From contig JACBOA010000007.1 in NCBI GenBank assembly GCA_013403005.1, forward strand, positions 124,001-188,000: a stretch of DNA of 64,000 nt, read 5' to 3'. Below, in pieces: positions 10,767 through 23,025 of this stretch; positions within the stretch are counted from its first letter, which is position 1; each line of letters opens with the position of its first letter. Under the pieces are notes generated by a model. It made no database searches and was not told the origin of the DNA. It saw nothing but the letters and a program-made list of their open reading frames with translations. A program made the position numbers and the translations under genes. This DNA is from Methanobacteriaceae archaeon (GTDB lineage: Archaea; Methanobacteriota; Methanobacteria; Methanobacteriales; Methanobacteriaceae).

Positions 10767-11006
10767 ATGAATCTAAACCTTTTTTATTATAAATAAAAAC
10801 CCCAAGATCTTGTTTTTAATGAAATTTATCCCAAGAATTTATTACTTAAAAAAACTAATTTTAAATAAATCTATTACATAAAAAAATCACCATATTTTTA
10901 TAAATATTTCACTTACACTTTTTTAGTTTAAATAGGTTAAATTCTATAATTACCTAATATTTTACAATATAACCAAAGGAAGCATGAGAAACTGAAAATT
11001 GAGCAG

Positions 11007-11912
<906 letters not shown>

Positions 11913-12055
11913 AACATTAATAGGAAGATGGAACTAATCTATGTGGGGAGTAGGAATATATTTATGAAGATCGATGGATGAATCCATCCGTTAATATTGA
12001 GATTAAAGTTTTTAAATTGATGGTTTTAGATTAAGTTGAAGGAGCATTAAAATTT

Positions 12056-12649
12056 ATGTTTTTAGAGGTAGTATTATACGCTTCATCGGGATTCTTCATG
12101 AAATTCTCTGATGATGCACTGGATGTGGAGGACAATTCCGCCCTGGGCGTGGCCTGTGGACTGCTCAGTGTTGCAGGAATAGGATATCTTTCAGTGAATT
12201 TCCAAGACGCAGCCACCATCTTCCTGGCTATACTCATGGGAACCCTTTTATCGGCTAAAGTAGATAAAATAGGACACATGGTCACCTTAATCGTATTCCT
12301 AACTATCATTTTTATATGGGGGCTCCCTCCCATAGGATTCGTGGCCCTGGCCATGTGCACTGTAGCTGCCTGGTTGGATGAAGTAGGAAACGATCGGGAA
12401 AGTTTAAAAGGGAAAAAAATAGTGGAAACATTCTTCAACTACCGTTGCACCATGAAAATAGCAGTCCTAATCCTTTCCCTATTAGGGATCCTTCAATCTA
12501 TCTATCAGCTTCAAATTTATGGAATGGCTTTTTTCCAGCCAGTAACAATCATCTATTTTATAATATTTGACCTGGCCTATGAGATAGCTGGTTTAAAGTT
12601 TAATAGAATCTATAATGGACTCCAGAGCATTTACAGGGTTGCTGGATAG
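12056..12649 (+). CDS. Multi-spanning membrane protein, unknown function
   Basis: 197 residues with about five or six hydrophobic segments and an acidic first loop (KFSDDALDVEDN). AAGGAGC precedes the ATG at 12056. I do not recognise the family; similar small membrane proteins near dys are familiar in Methanobacteriales, but I cannot name a role. Its 3' end overlaps the convergent pyrF gene by 57 bases (12593-12649), so the two genes share a coding segment on opposite strands. Confidence 0.6.
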   Translation: MFLEVVLYASSGFFMKFSDDALDVEDNSALGVACGLLSVAGIGYLSVNFQDAATIFLAILMGTLLSAKVDKIGHMVTLIVFLTIIFIWGLPPIGFVALAMCTVAAWLDEVGNDRESLKGKKIVETFFNYRCTMKIAVLILSLLGILQSIYQLQIYGMAFFQPVTIIYFIIFDLAYEIAGLKFNRIYNGLQSIYRVAG

Positions 12650-13264
12650 GTAAATACTCCTACCAACAATAAGGGCATCTGCAAATTGGAGGGTAGCTTT
12701 TGCATCTCCACCCTGCACACCCACACCTGGAGATATAATAAAAGAATCTTCACCAACTATCTTCCTGATCATCTTTAACCGATCCAGTCGGGTGGAGGGA
12801 CCAACATAATTTTTAATACCCATATCCACTCCCATACGAGCTATATCCATGGAAACTGGTTGCAGGAACTGTTCTGCACCGGGGTGGGACATTTCAGTCA
12901 GGAGAAATATTTCCTTACCAAATTCTCTGGCTGTTTCAAGACAGGCAGCAGCACTGTCACCTCCTACAAAGCCGTGCACAATAAGGGCATCTGCACCAGA
13001 ATGAAATGTTTCACCAGCAATCTTCTGATTAGTTGCAGGTATATCCGCCACCTTAAAGTCACAGATAACATTGAAACCATATTCTTCCTTAATCCCAGTA
13101 ACAGAATCCAATCCTTCGGCCAAAACTAGGGGATAACCTATTTTAACAGTGTTCAGGTAATCAGAAACTTCATCCATTAATTCCATGGCCTCATCCATAC
13201 TGGGAACATCCAAAGCCAGAATGATGTTATTTTTAACCTCCATAAATCTAGTTAGGTTTTTCAT
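12593..13264 (-). CDS. pyrF: Orotidine 5'-phosphate decarboxylase
   Basis: 223 residues. It catalyses the last step of UMP synthesis. The catalytic Asp-x-Lys-x-x-Asp triad is DFKVAD at Asp69, Lys71 and Asp74. The phosphate-binding end is GVGVQGGD and VGRSIY. Sequence around LLTEMSHPGAEQF matches the Methanothermobacter enzyme, a classic structural model. ATG 13264 or the internal ATG at 13243 (MEVKNNIILALDVPS) may be the start; neither has a strong ribosome site. Its tail overlaps the convergent membrane protein gene. Confidence 0.93.
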   Translation of the reverse strand: MKNLTRFMEVKNNIILALDVPSMDEAMELMDEVSDYLNTVKIGYPLVLAEGLDSVTGIKEEYGFNVICDFKVADIPATNQKIAGETFHSGADALIVHGFVGGDSAAACLETAREFGKEIFLLTEMSHPGAEQFLQPVSMDIARMGVDMGIKNYVGPSTRLDRLKMIRKIVGEDSFIISPGVGVQGGDAKATLQFADALIVGRSIYLSSNPVNALESIIDSIKL

Positions 13265-13606
13265 CTTTAAATGATTTTTTATTAAGTGATTTTCAAGTCA
13301 TTTAAAACCACAAATAAGTTTTTAAGGTCTTTTTGTAAATTTCATGAGCCTATTATTATCTAAAAATATTCCTGACTTTTTTTTGATTAAAGTCTTGTTT
13401 TAGTAATTGGAATTTTTTCTCTGTTTTTTTGAAACTCACCTCTAAATTTATGGAAGTCCCAAATATCTAATTTTTAAGAATATCTGTTTTATTAAAATCT
13501 CAAAATTAAAAGAATATTATTATTCTTGAGTGTTAGTATACAGTACAATCATTTTTCAAATTTTTTGCTAAAATTTATTGAAAAAGGGCTAAAAATTTAA
13601 CATACC
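13265..13606. other. Intergenic region
   Basis: AT-rich, between the pyrF start and the promoter of the first TRAM gene. T-runs and no open frame of interest. Confidence 0.5.
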
Positions 13607-13614
13607 TTTATAAG
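13607..13614 (+). promoter_or_regulatory. TATA box of the first TRAM gene
   Basis: TTTATAAG lies 57 bases before the ATG at 13671. With an archaeal TATA-to-start distance of about 25 bases it gives a leader of roughly 30-40 bases. Confidence 0.5.
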
Positions 13615-13644
13615 CCACCAAATCAATATTAAACTCAGCCATTT

Positions 13645-13895
<251 letters not shown>

Positions 13896-14011
13896 ATGAT
13901 GTATTGAGTAATTCTTGAAACGAAATATAACTGAATTAATTTTTTATTGGTTGATTTCTTTTAGAATTCTTAAATTCAAGCTATATTAATAGCAAATTTT
14001 GGAAGTGAATT

Positions 14012-14241
<230 letters not shown>

Positions 14242-15351
14242 ATTTTATTCGAATCTTCAAGAAACTATAACCGGGAATAAAATCAGTTTTTATTCCCTTT
14301 TTCAATCTTTTCAATTAATTTCTCTTTTTTGTTTTTTTATTCCATCTTTTACGACTTTTTGGAGTTAATTCTGATATCATATAAGAATTTCTTAATAATT
14401 CTTATAAAATCCTTAACAATAATTATTTCAAGAGAATTCGTTATTTTTATCTTAAAAAATTTTTTTATAATGGAAAATGGTAGCTCATAGGTTCTAATAA
14501 AATATCATCAATGAAGCTGTCCCCTAATTAATTTTGGCTCCAGAAATATTGGTATTTCATTCATTATTTAAAGACAAATTTATTCTTGGTTTTTTTGATT
14601 TTAATTAGGGAACCGTCCCTTTCAATTTTTTTCTAAAATTTATTTTTTGATATATCTCCTCAAATAGGTATTTAGTTCTTATTGTGCATTTTTATCAAAA
14701 TTGTCTTCATTTCTAAAAGAATTTGGTTTAAATTGGTATAGATTTGGGCAAATAGATTTAAGTGATCACTTCAAAGTTATATTATGTGTAGTGTGCTATA
14801 CACTACACGCCCCCCCCCCTTCATATTATTTAATCACCTCATTTTTTTTACACAATACGTATTTTAATAAAAATTCTGGCCTAATTTAGCAAATTTTCTA
14901 ATTTAAATCTCGTATTTCTTTCCAAAATTTATGAATTGAGAGATGGCATCTTATTCTTCTCAAATTATTTTAAGTCATTTCGTATTCTGAAATGTTTTAG
15001 ATCGTCGAAAGAGTTTTAATATTTTAATAGATTGAAAATTATGGGATTTTTAGGAGATAGGGGATTCATTTTTTAATAATATGGCAATTGAAGATTTTTC
15101 AATTTTAATTTAACACCTTCCACCCATCAATTAATACTGATATTTTTTAAAGTAAAAGTGAAAACTTTATAAACTCCTTCTTCTAAAATGAATCATGTGG
15201 GGGTGGGGGATTTTCAGTAGTGGATGCTTATAATCACAAGGCATCAGTACTGAATTAAAAATAGTTCCATTAGAAAAAAATTTTGATAGGCGAATTGATT
15301 GGTAAATAATTCTTTGCAATATACGGATTTGTAAAAAATAGGAGGATTAAA
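14242..15351. other. 1.1-kb gene-free region upstream of cbiM
   Basis: Very AT-rich with scattered stops in all frames. Notable marks are a palindromic AGTGATCACT (14761-14770), a perfect 9-bp hairpin followed by ten C residues (14786-14819), and a G-rich tract (about 15198-15210, GTGGGGGTGGGGG). The distal half should contain the cbiM promoter or a long leader. No gene is supported. Confidence 0.5.
14786..14819. repeat. Perfect hairpin followed by a C10 tract
   Basis: GTGTAGTGT (14786-14794) and ACACTACAC (14800-14808) form a 9-bp stem with a five-base loop. A G and ten Cs (14810-14819) follow at once. The GC-rich run stands out in AT-rich DNA. It could be an operator, a structured RNA end or a slippage-prone tract; no function is shown. 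Confidence 0.6.
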
Positions 15352-16038
15352 ATGCATATTATGGAAGGTTTTCTACCATGGGAATGGTGTCTTTTTTGGT
15401 TTATAATATCTCTCCCAGTGGTGGCTTACGGTGTTATACAGATTAAAAAGATTACAGACGAAAACCCTGAATCTAAACCGTTACTGGCTGTTTCAGGTGC
15501 ATTTGTTTTTGTTTTATCATCCTTAAAACTACCTTCAGTAACAGGTAGTTGCTCTCATCCTACTGGTACTGGTTTAGGTGCAGTGCTTTTTGGACCGGCA
15601 GTGGCCAGTGTACTGGGTGCTATAGTTCTGCTTTTTCAGGCTATTCTACTGGCTCACGGTGGTCTGACTACTCTGGGTGCTAACATATTCTCCATGGGGA
15701 TAGTAGGTCCTGTGGTGGCCTGGTTGGTTTATAAAGGTGTCAAGAAGGTAAATGGACCCACACTTCTGGGTGTTTTCCTAGCCGCGGCTCTGGCTGATCT
15801 TATGACCTACGTGACCACAGCAACCCAACTGTCCCTGGCATTCCCAGTACCTAGCTTTGCAGTAGCCTTTAACAATTTCATGCTAATCTTTGCCGTTACC
15901 CAGGTACCTCTGGCTATTGCTGAAGGAATCCTAACAGTGGTGATATTTGATTATATTATGAAACTGAGACCAGACATCCTAGAGAACTTGAAGGTTATCG
16001 GACCTAAAGTGAAGGAAAAAGTTCATGCGGTGGTGTAA
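15352..16038 (+). CDS. cbiM: Cobalt ECF transporter substrate-binding subunit CbiM
   Basis: 228 residues. The N-terminus MHIMEGFLP is the family's metal-binding start: the amino group, His2 and a downstream His coordinate Co2+ in CbiM/NikM. The segment GSCSHPTGTGLGA is also typical. There are six or seven membrane helices. GGAGG precedes the ATG. It is the first gene of cbiMNQO; the next ATG follows its stop directly. The separate CbiN gene favours cobalt over nickel. Cobalt feeds corrinoid synthesis for methyl-H4MPT:CoM methyltransferase. Confidence 0.93.
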   Translation: MHIMEGFLPWEWCLFWFIISLPVVAYGVIQIKKITDENPESKPLLAVSGAFVFVLSSLKLPSVTGSCSHPTGTGLGAVLFGPAVASVLGAIVLLFQAILLAHGGLTTLGANIFSMGIVGPVVAWLVYKGVKKVNGPTLLGVFLAAALADLMTYVTTATQLSLAFPVPSFAVAFNNFMLIFAVTQVPLAIAEGILTVVIFDYIMKLRPDILENLKVIGPKVKEKVHAVV

Positions 16039-16389
16039 ATGGAAAGCAAATATTACATTATCTTACTGGCACTGGTAGCTATCATTGCCATATTACCACT
16101 GGCCATATACAGTGGGATGGGTGAAGATCAGGGTTTCTTTGGTGGGGCTGATGATGCAGCAGGAACAGTCGTGGAAGAAACTGGTTACCAACCCTGGTTC
16201 AGTTCTATATGGGAACCCCCAAGTGGTGAAATTGAAAGTCTACTGTTTGCTCTTCAAGCAGCTATAGGTGCCATAATAATTGGTTATGTTCTGGGATATC
16301 TAAATGGACAGGCCAAGGAGAGGAAGAAAATAGAGCAGGAGATGGGAGAAAAGACAAAAATAACTACAGAAGAAGCTGTTGAAAACTAA
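16039..16389 (+). CDS. cbiN: Cobalt transporter accessory subunit CbiN
   Basis: 116 residues with two membrane helices (about residues 5-24 and 72-92) around an external loop. The loop has the CbiN hallmarks FGGADDAAG, PWFSSIWEPPSGEIESLLFA and then LQAAIGA. CbiN works with CbiM in loading cobalt. The ATG follows the cbiM stop codon without a gap, so the two are translationally coupled. The C-terminus is a short charged tail. Confidence 0.93.
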   Translation: MESKYYIILLALVAIIAILPLAIYSGMGEDQGFFGGADDAAGTVVEETGYQPWFSSIWEPPSGEIESLLFALQAAIGAIIIGYVLGYLNGQAKERKKIEQEMGEKTKITTEEAVEN

Positions 16390-16478
16390 TTCAACCAATA
16401 TCAAGTAAATTTGAAAATATAGAAAGTAAGCTATAAGAGCTATTAGATAAGTTGTAGAGATAACTGGTGATGACCAAT

Positions 16479-17267
16479 ATGTTTGAAAACACACTGGATA
16501 ACTACGCTCATTCCAACAACCTTAAAGATACAAACACCATATATAAGGTTATATTCGCAATTTCAACCATGATAATGAGCCTAATATCCACATCACCAGT
16601 TATACCTCTCCTTATAACTTTAGTGATGTCTTTTGTTATTATTTTCATGGCTAGAATTCCCTGGAAGTTTTATTTGAAATTTTTAACCATACCCTTTCTA
16701 TTTGCTATGATAACTTTTGTTTTTATGGCCTTTTTTTTCGGTGTGGGAGCACACATCCTGGAACTGGGAATATTTAACCTAGCAGTGACTCAGGATGGCT
16801 TCAATCTGGGATTTTTAGTATTTTCCAGGGTAATGGGTGGTTTCACCTGTCTGGCATTTTTAGCACTGACCATACCCATGACGGAACTTTTTTCTGGGCT
16901 GGAATGCCTTAGAATCCCTCAGATAGTAGTGGAAATAGCCATGTTAATGTACCGTTACATATTCCTATTTCTTGATGAAGCCTTAAACATGTATCACGCC
17001 CAGGAGACACGTATGGGTTACTATTCTCTTAAAAAATCTTTTAAATCGTTAGGAATGCTGGGAAGCAACCTTTTTATAAGAACTTGGATAAAAGGAGAAC
17101 AGTCATACATTGCAATGGAATCCAGGTGTTATAAAGGTTCTATGAGAACACTGAGAGGATCTGAAAGCCTTCAAAGTGTAGGAATGCCTAAATTAGGTCT
17201 TTTAGTACTATTTGAGGGGTTTCTGCTGTGGGGAGTGTTCCTTACCAGTAACTTCAGACTATTTTAA
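16479..17267 (+). CDS. cbiQ: Cobalt ECF transporter T component CbiQ
   Basis: 262 residues from ATG 16479. GGTGAT lies seven bases upstream; ATG 16470 and GTG 16467 overlap that site. There are four to six membrane helices. The coupling-helix signatures of EcfT proteins are present: ECLRIPQIVVEIAMLMYRY and, later, AMESRCYKG. CbiQ links the substrate unit CbiM to the ATPase CbiO. It lies about 90 bases after cbiN. Confidence 0.92.
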   Translation: MFENTLDNYAHSNNLKDTNTIYKVIFAISTMIMSLISTSPVIPLLITLVMSFVIIFMARIPWKFYLKFLTIPFLFAMITFVFMAFFFGVGAHILELGIFNLAVTQDGFNLGFLVFSRVMGGFTCLAFLALTIPMTELFSGLECLRIPQIVVEIAMLMYRYIFLFLDEALNMYHAQETRMGYYSLKKSFKSLGMLGSNLFIRTWIKGEQSYIAMESRCYKGSMRTLRGSESLQSVGMPKLGLLVLFEGFLLWGVFLTSNFRLF

Positions 17268-17417
17268 TCCAGGCAGGGATTTATTCATTTTTTTATCTTA
17301 TTTTGCTTAATCCATCTTTATAAATAAATTTTATAAAAAAAATAATCATTGACAAATTTTTTATCAACAATTTTATATCTTTATCTTGATGATGAATATT
17401 TAGAAGAGGGAATTTTA

Positions 17418-18269
17418 ATGAACGTTCTTGAAACCAAAGATCTCAGTTATATCTATCCTGATGGCACGGCGGCCCTTAAGCATGTGAATTTCCAGGCACC
17501 CAGAGGTAAAATTGTCGCCCTCATGGGACCTAATGGGGCGGGTAAATCCACTCTTTTCCTACATTTAAATGGAATACTAAAACCCTCCTCAGGCCAGGTT
17601 CTCATTGATGGTGAACCCCTTAAATATGATAAAAAAAGTTTGTTAAAAGTGCGTCAGAAAGTAGGAATAGTCTTTCAGAACCCGGATGACCAGCTATTCG
17701 CCCCAACTGTATTTGATGATGTGGCGTTCGGACCCTTAAACATAGATATTCATCCCGATGAGGTTAAAAAAAGAGTAGCCGAAGCTCTGAGGAAAGTGGG
17801 AATGGAAGGATATGAGAAAAAACCACCACACAATTTAAGCGGAGGTCAGAAGAAACGGGTGGCTATTGCTGGTATACTGGCCATGCGACCGGAGGTAATG
17901 GTTTTAGACGAGCCCACCAGTGGTCTGGATCCCAAAGGAGCTTTCAGAATAATGAAATTACTTATTGAACTCAACAGGGAGGGAATGAGCATAATAATTG
18001 CCACCCATGATGTGGATATTGTCCCCATCTACGCCCATAAGGTATATGCCATAAATCACGGAGAAATAATCCGGGAAGGAATACCCAGGGAAATATTTGA
18101 GGATGCTGAAACCATCCGCAAAGCCAATTTAAGACTCCCCCACGTGGCTCACCTTTTTGAAAGACTCCATAAGGAAGATCAGATTTCTTTTGGAGAAACC
18201 TACCCCCTTACGGTGAATGAAGCCAAAAGAAGTATCAGTGAAAGGATGAAAGATAAAGAAAAAGAATAA
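17418..18269 (+). CDS. cbiO: Cobalt ECF transporter ATPase CbiO
   Basis: 283 residues from ATG 17418, preceded by GAGGGAATTTTA; the in-frame upstream TTG at 17349 adds a non-conserved leader. It is a complete ABC ATPase: Walker A GPNGAGKST, Q-loop FQNPDDQLFAPTV (EcfA-type), signature LSGGQKKRVAIAG, Walker B VMVLDEPTSGLDP and switch HDVDIVP. The C-terminal 50 residues form the helical extension typical of EcfA/CbiO. It is the last gene of the cobalt uptake cluster, 150 bases after cbiQ. Confidence 0.94.
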   Translation: MNVLETKDLSYIYPDGTAALKHVNFQAPRGKIVALMGPNGAGKSTLFLHLNGILKPSSGQVLIDGEPLKYDKKSLLKVRQKVGIVFQNPDDQLFAPTVFDDVAFGPLNIDIHPDEVKKRVAEALRKVGMEGYEKKPPHNLSGGQKKRVAIAGILAMRPEVMVLDEPTSGLDPKGAFRIMKLLIELNREGMSIIIATHDVDIVPIYAHKVYAINHGEIIREGIPREIFEDAETIRKANLRLPHVAHLFERLHKEDQISFGETYPLTVNEAKRSISERMKDKEKE

Positions 18270-18404
18270 TTTTCATTTTATAAGGACTAAATAGAACTCT
18301 TTAAGAAATATTAGAACTCCCTTTCATATTAACTAATCAAATCTCATTTTTTTTAATCAAGTACCAAGAATATCCAATTTACTTATTCACTCAAAATGGA
18401 TGTT

Positions 18405-18911
18405 TCAGTAGTCTAACTCCGGTTGTTGCCCATACAACTCTTTAAGTTCTCTTATAAATGTTTCTTCATTTATCTCTCTTTTTGCAAAGCGTATTTGTAA
18501 GTCTTCTATTTTCTGGATATACTCCAATTCTTTATCATAATTTATTTTAACATCATTTAGGAAGGTAGAATCATTATCTAATTGATTTTTAGAAACAATA
18601 TTATCATAATTTTTTTTAGAACCCTGCCTATTAGCCTCAGAATGTTCTTTAATCTGTCCTATAATGGTTTCACTGGGCTCACCATTCTTAACTGCCTTAA
18701 TCAATGACTGGTCAAATTCAGAAACTTCAGAGCTGGTGGTTGAAATAAGTATAGTCCCAATCAAGCCTAGGAAAATTAGTATTCCAATTGCAATTAGAGC
18801 GATTTTTTTATTTCCCTTATTATTTTTCTCAGGCAGGATCATTTTCCCACAATTCTTACAATGAGTGGTATTTTCTTCATTTTCTGTGTTGCAGTGATTA
18901 CATCTAATCAT
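18405..18911 (-). CDS. Zinc-ribbon membrane protein
   Basis: 168 residues. An N-terminal zinc ribbon (CNHCNTENEENTTHCKNCGK) is followed by a basic linker, one membrane helix (about residues 36-57) and a charged helical domain of about 110 residues. This 'zinc ribbon plus one helix' layout is common in methanogens and Firmicutes, with unknown roles. The C-terminal domain would lie outside the cell if the ribbon is inside. The gene is alone. Confidence 0.65.
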   Translation of the reverse strand: MIRCNHCNTENEENTTHCKNCGKMILPEKNNKGNKKIALIAIGILIFLGLIGTILISTTSSEVSEFDQSLIKAVKNGEPSETIIGQIKEHSEANRQGSKKNYDNIVSKNQLDNDSTFLNDVKINYDKELEYIQKIEDLQIRFAKREINEETFIRELKELYGQQPELDY

Positions 18912-19003
18912 AAGATATGTCTCCGCATTTTATGGGATGATTCAGGGTTTTTTAAAATATATCCAGGATTAGTAAGGAATAAAAAGGAAATGATAGGTTT
19001 TTT

Positions 19004-19390
19004 TTAATCAGCAATTTTAATAGCTCGGGTAGGGCAGGAGGATGTGCAGAATCCGCATCCAATACATTTCTGGTCATCCAGTTGCACGGTCCAGAGAGAG
19101 TCCATGCTTATGGCTTCCACTGGGCAGAGACTGATACATTCACCACAATCCACACATTTCTCTTCATCCTTTTTAACCACCTTTTTTATGGGGTTAAGTC
19201 TGATTCCTTCTTTCTCCATGTAATGGATTCCTTCCTCTGCTTCACTACCACTGATCTCAATGAGCATTTTCCCACCCTTGGGGGTGATGTCAGCCCGGAG
19301 GATGTTGAAGCTCACATCATAGTTTTTGATTAAATCAGAAATTACTGGTTTATTCACAATGCTGGGAGAGAATTTTAGCCAGGCTTTCAT
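19004..19390 (-). CDS. NIL-domain ferredoxin partner of the homocysteine-forming sulfurtransferase
   Basis: 128 residues. An N-terminal NIL domain (about residues 1-75) is followed by two 4Fe-4S motifs: CVDCGECISLCPVEAI and CIGCGFCTSSCPTRAI. This matches the methanogen protein known as MA1822. Genetics in Methanosarcina links it, with the DUF39 protein MA1821, to homocysteine formation from aspartate semialdehyde and sulfide. It starts inside the last codons of the DUF39-CBS gene (four-base overlap), so the two are translated as a pair. I infer an electron-carrying role. Confidence 0.9.
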   Translation of the reverse strand: MKAWLKFSPSIVNKPVISDLIKNYDVSFNILRADITPKGGKMLIEISGSEAEEGIHYMEKEGIRLNPIKKVVKKDEEKCVDCGECISLCPVEAISMDSLWTVQLDDQKCIGCGFCTSSCPTRAIKIAD

Positions 19391-20946
19391 TGGGAACCAC
19401 CTTCCTTATTGTTCTGGGCGCATATAAGTCTTGAAATGTCCTCAGCAGTGATCATACCTTTGACCAGATTATTTCGGTCAACAATGGGCACACCAGATAT
19501 CTCATATTTATCAATACGCCGTGCAACAACCTCCACTGGGTCATCCTCCATGGCCACTATCACTTTACGGGTCATCACTTCAGTGAGCTTTAAACTGCCC
19601 TTAGCCACTGCATGGGCAATATCCCAGGAGGTAACAATACCCATAAGCCGACCAGCATGATCCACCACAGGCAGATGGTTGATATTGTTATCCACCATTT
19701 TCCTGGCAACACCGGAAATAGCTTCTTCTGCCCGGGCAGTGATCACTGGCTTAATATTTAAATCCTTAACCATTATGGAAGGTCTCCTGATCTCCAGGGG
19801 CTTAACAATGCAACCTGAAGAAGGTATACTCTTCACGGGATTGGTTAAGAGGAATTCACCCCTATCAATCCATTTTTTAAGTTCTTCAGCAATTTCAATT
19901 GCCTTTTTAAATGAAGATAAAGGTGAAGTTTGAACTTCCCTTCCATTGATTTCAATCTTCCCAGTGCGAAGCTCCTCATAATTAGTTTCCTGAATCACTG
20001 GTCTGTTTCTTCGTGGAACACCGTAATCGTAGATATTACAGTATATATCTGCATCACTGATACCGGTGCGTTGGGCTATTTCCTCATTTAGGATGGGTAT
20101 GGGTATGCCTGCACCCACATAAAGGGTGGGACCATATTGGGGCATGGTTGCTCCACGGAGGTAATCTGCATCCATCTGTTTCAGGTCACCCTGAAGCATT
20201 AAAGTTCCTGAAGAGCCCACAGGAACACCATTTTTTCTTTCTCCTTCAGTGGCATGTTGGGTTCCTTCACCTATGATATAGCCAGTTCCTCCGCAGAGGA
20301 ATATCTGTGTACCGGTACCTATGGTCTGGAAATAGGGATCGTTTAGCAGGGGACTGAGTTCCCCGGCACTGGAATAACTCACATTACCCATCTGGGGGAG
20401 TAAAGTACCCATGTAAGTGTAAAGAGTTTCCTCAGTGGAGTTAGTGGCCACAGCATAGTTCTGGTAACAGTTTCGGGGATTGACCATGACAGCCTGATTC
20501 AGAGTTTCCAGACTGACGAAGGTGTGAACATCACTTCGTGGGTAACAATCAGTTCCATAGGCCTCTGCAACCAATTCAACTTCTTTTCCCCTCACCAAAT
20601 CCTCAAGTAAATGGGCTCCACCATAATCCAAACCTATATCTGGGTTACGATGTGGTTGAGTAGCACCCAGGTAAGCATCAACAGCAGCCAGACCAGAATA
20701 AGCTTCAACACCGTTCAGGTAGGTTCTACTCATCTTTATAGGTGGATCAGAGTGTCCGAAGTTGAAGAATGCACCGGAAGAACACATAGCACCAAATGTA
20801 CCGGTAGTAACGACATCAACCTCTTTAGCAGCTTCTCCTGCACCATTCTCCTTAACTATACGGGTCATCTCGCTAGCAGTGACCACTACTGCATCACCGT
20901 CTTTTATTTTCTGGTTAATTTCCTCGATGGTCTTCAATTTTTTCAC
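19387..20946 (-). CDS. L-aspartate semialdehyde sulfurtransferase-type protein (DUF39 plus CBS pair)
   Basis: 519 residues. The DUF39 domain (about residues 1-375) holds conserved cysteines in MCSSGAFFNFGHSDPPIKM (Cys55) and YGTDCYPR (Cys134), plus a GGTGYIIGEGTQH stretch. A tandem CBS pair forms the C-terminus (about 390-510). In Methanosarcina this family (MA1821) makes homocysteine from aspartate semialdehyde without acetylated homoserine. GTG 20946 is the annotated start; the TTG at 20937 is a credible alternative, since the family usually begins near KTIEEIN. It forms an overlapping pair with the NIL-ferredoxin gene. Confidence 0.88.
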   Translation of the reverse strand: MKKLKTIEEINQKIKDGDAVVVTASEMTRIVKENGAGEAAKEVDVVTTGTFGAMCSSGAFFNFGHSDPPIKMSRTYLNGVEAYSGLAAVDAYLGATQPHRNPDIGLDYGGAHLLEDLVRGKEVELVAEAYGTDCYPRSDVHTFVSLETLNQAVMVNPRNCYQNYAVATNSTEETLYTYMGTLLPQMGNVSYSSAGELSPLLNDPYFQTIGTGTQIFLCGGTGYIIGEGTQHATEGERKNGVPVGSSGTLMLQGDLKQMDADYLRGATMPQYGPTLYVGAGIPIPILNEEIAQRTGISDADIYCNIYDYGVPRRNRPVIQETNYEELRTGKIEINGREVQTSPLSSFKKAIEIAEELKKWIDRGEFLLTNPVKSIPSSGCIVKPLEIRRPSIMVKDLNIKPVITARAEEAISGVARKMVDNNINHLPVVDHAGRLMGIVTSWDIAHAVAKGSLKLTEVMTRKVIVAMEDDPVEVVARRIDKYEISGVPIVDRNNLVKGMITAEDISRLICAQNNKEGGSQ

Positions 20947-21648
20947 ATCCGGTGCTTCAATAATATTAGATCAGTTTTCATGGGAAAGAATGAATATTGA
21001 TAATTTCTAAGTTATTTAACCCTCACATAATATATTTATTTTCCCCATGAAATTATCCTTAATCTATTGCTCCTAGAACTATTCCGAAATTTCTACAGTT
21101 ACAGTTTATACTATCATTATAGAATAAGCTGTTTATTTACTGGCCATGATACATCTAGATGAAGCAATGATTTATTCTGAATGACTTATCATCAAACGAA
21201 ACCTTACAAGTTCTTGCATGTTCTCCTTTCCGGGTCTCAGCTGATGATTCCTCAATATTTCGAACTTTATCCCTATAGCTGTTTTAAGGTTTTGGTTGTT
21301 CATGTTCTAATAGAAATTTAGAAAGAATTGCACTATTGAAATGTCCAAAAAAACATGTAATGGTGTTAATCAACATAAAAGAGATAATATCTTGCAAAAT
21401 AGAATATAACGCTTAGAAGAACTTTTTTTTTGGCAGTAGTTTAAGTCTCTAAGGAAATATTACTAGTTTATTACTAGTTTCTTTTATTACTAGTTTCCTT
21501 TTTTTTTTTTATTCTGATCAATTTTCATACCCTTTACTTATGACTTTAGGTTTTATTCATATTCAAATCCCAAATTAATTAATCTTTAACTAATCATAAT
21601 CTTAATAAATTAATATGTCATAAAGATTACATTTAAATTGGAGATACC
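20947..21648. other. 700-base region without a clear gene
   Basis: Lies between divergent DUF39 and tldD genes. A 43-codon frame on the minus strand (21172-21303, starting MNNQNLKTAIGIKFE) is open but has no ribosome site and no recognised family. A triple repeat sits at 21460-21496. No tRNA or other RNA gene is seen. Confidence 0.4.
21460..21496. repeat. Three copies of TTACTAGTTT
   Basis: The 10-mer occurs at 21460-21469, 21471-21480 and 21487-21496 and is followed by a long T-run. It lies about 150 bases before tldD. It could be an operator array or chance AT-rich repetition. Confidence 0.5.

Positions 21649-23021
<1,373 letters not shown>

Positions 23022-23025
<4 letters not shown>

Noticed and set aside
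14786..14819. CRISPR repeat or phase-variable switch
   Set aside because: The hairpin occurs once, with no spacers or cas genes, and the C-run is not in a gene or an evident promoter.
15352..18269. Calling the ECF cluster a nickel transporter under nearby NikR
   Set aside because: A separate CbiN gene marks the cobalt type, and nikR is about 8 kb away with no clear operator seen before cbiM.
21172..21303. 43-codon minus-strand frame between DUF39 and tldD
   Set aside because: No ribosome site, no family and too short to support.
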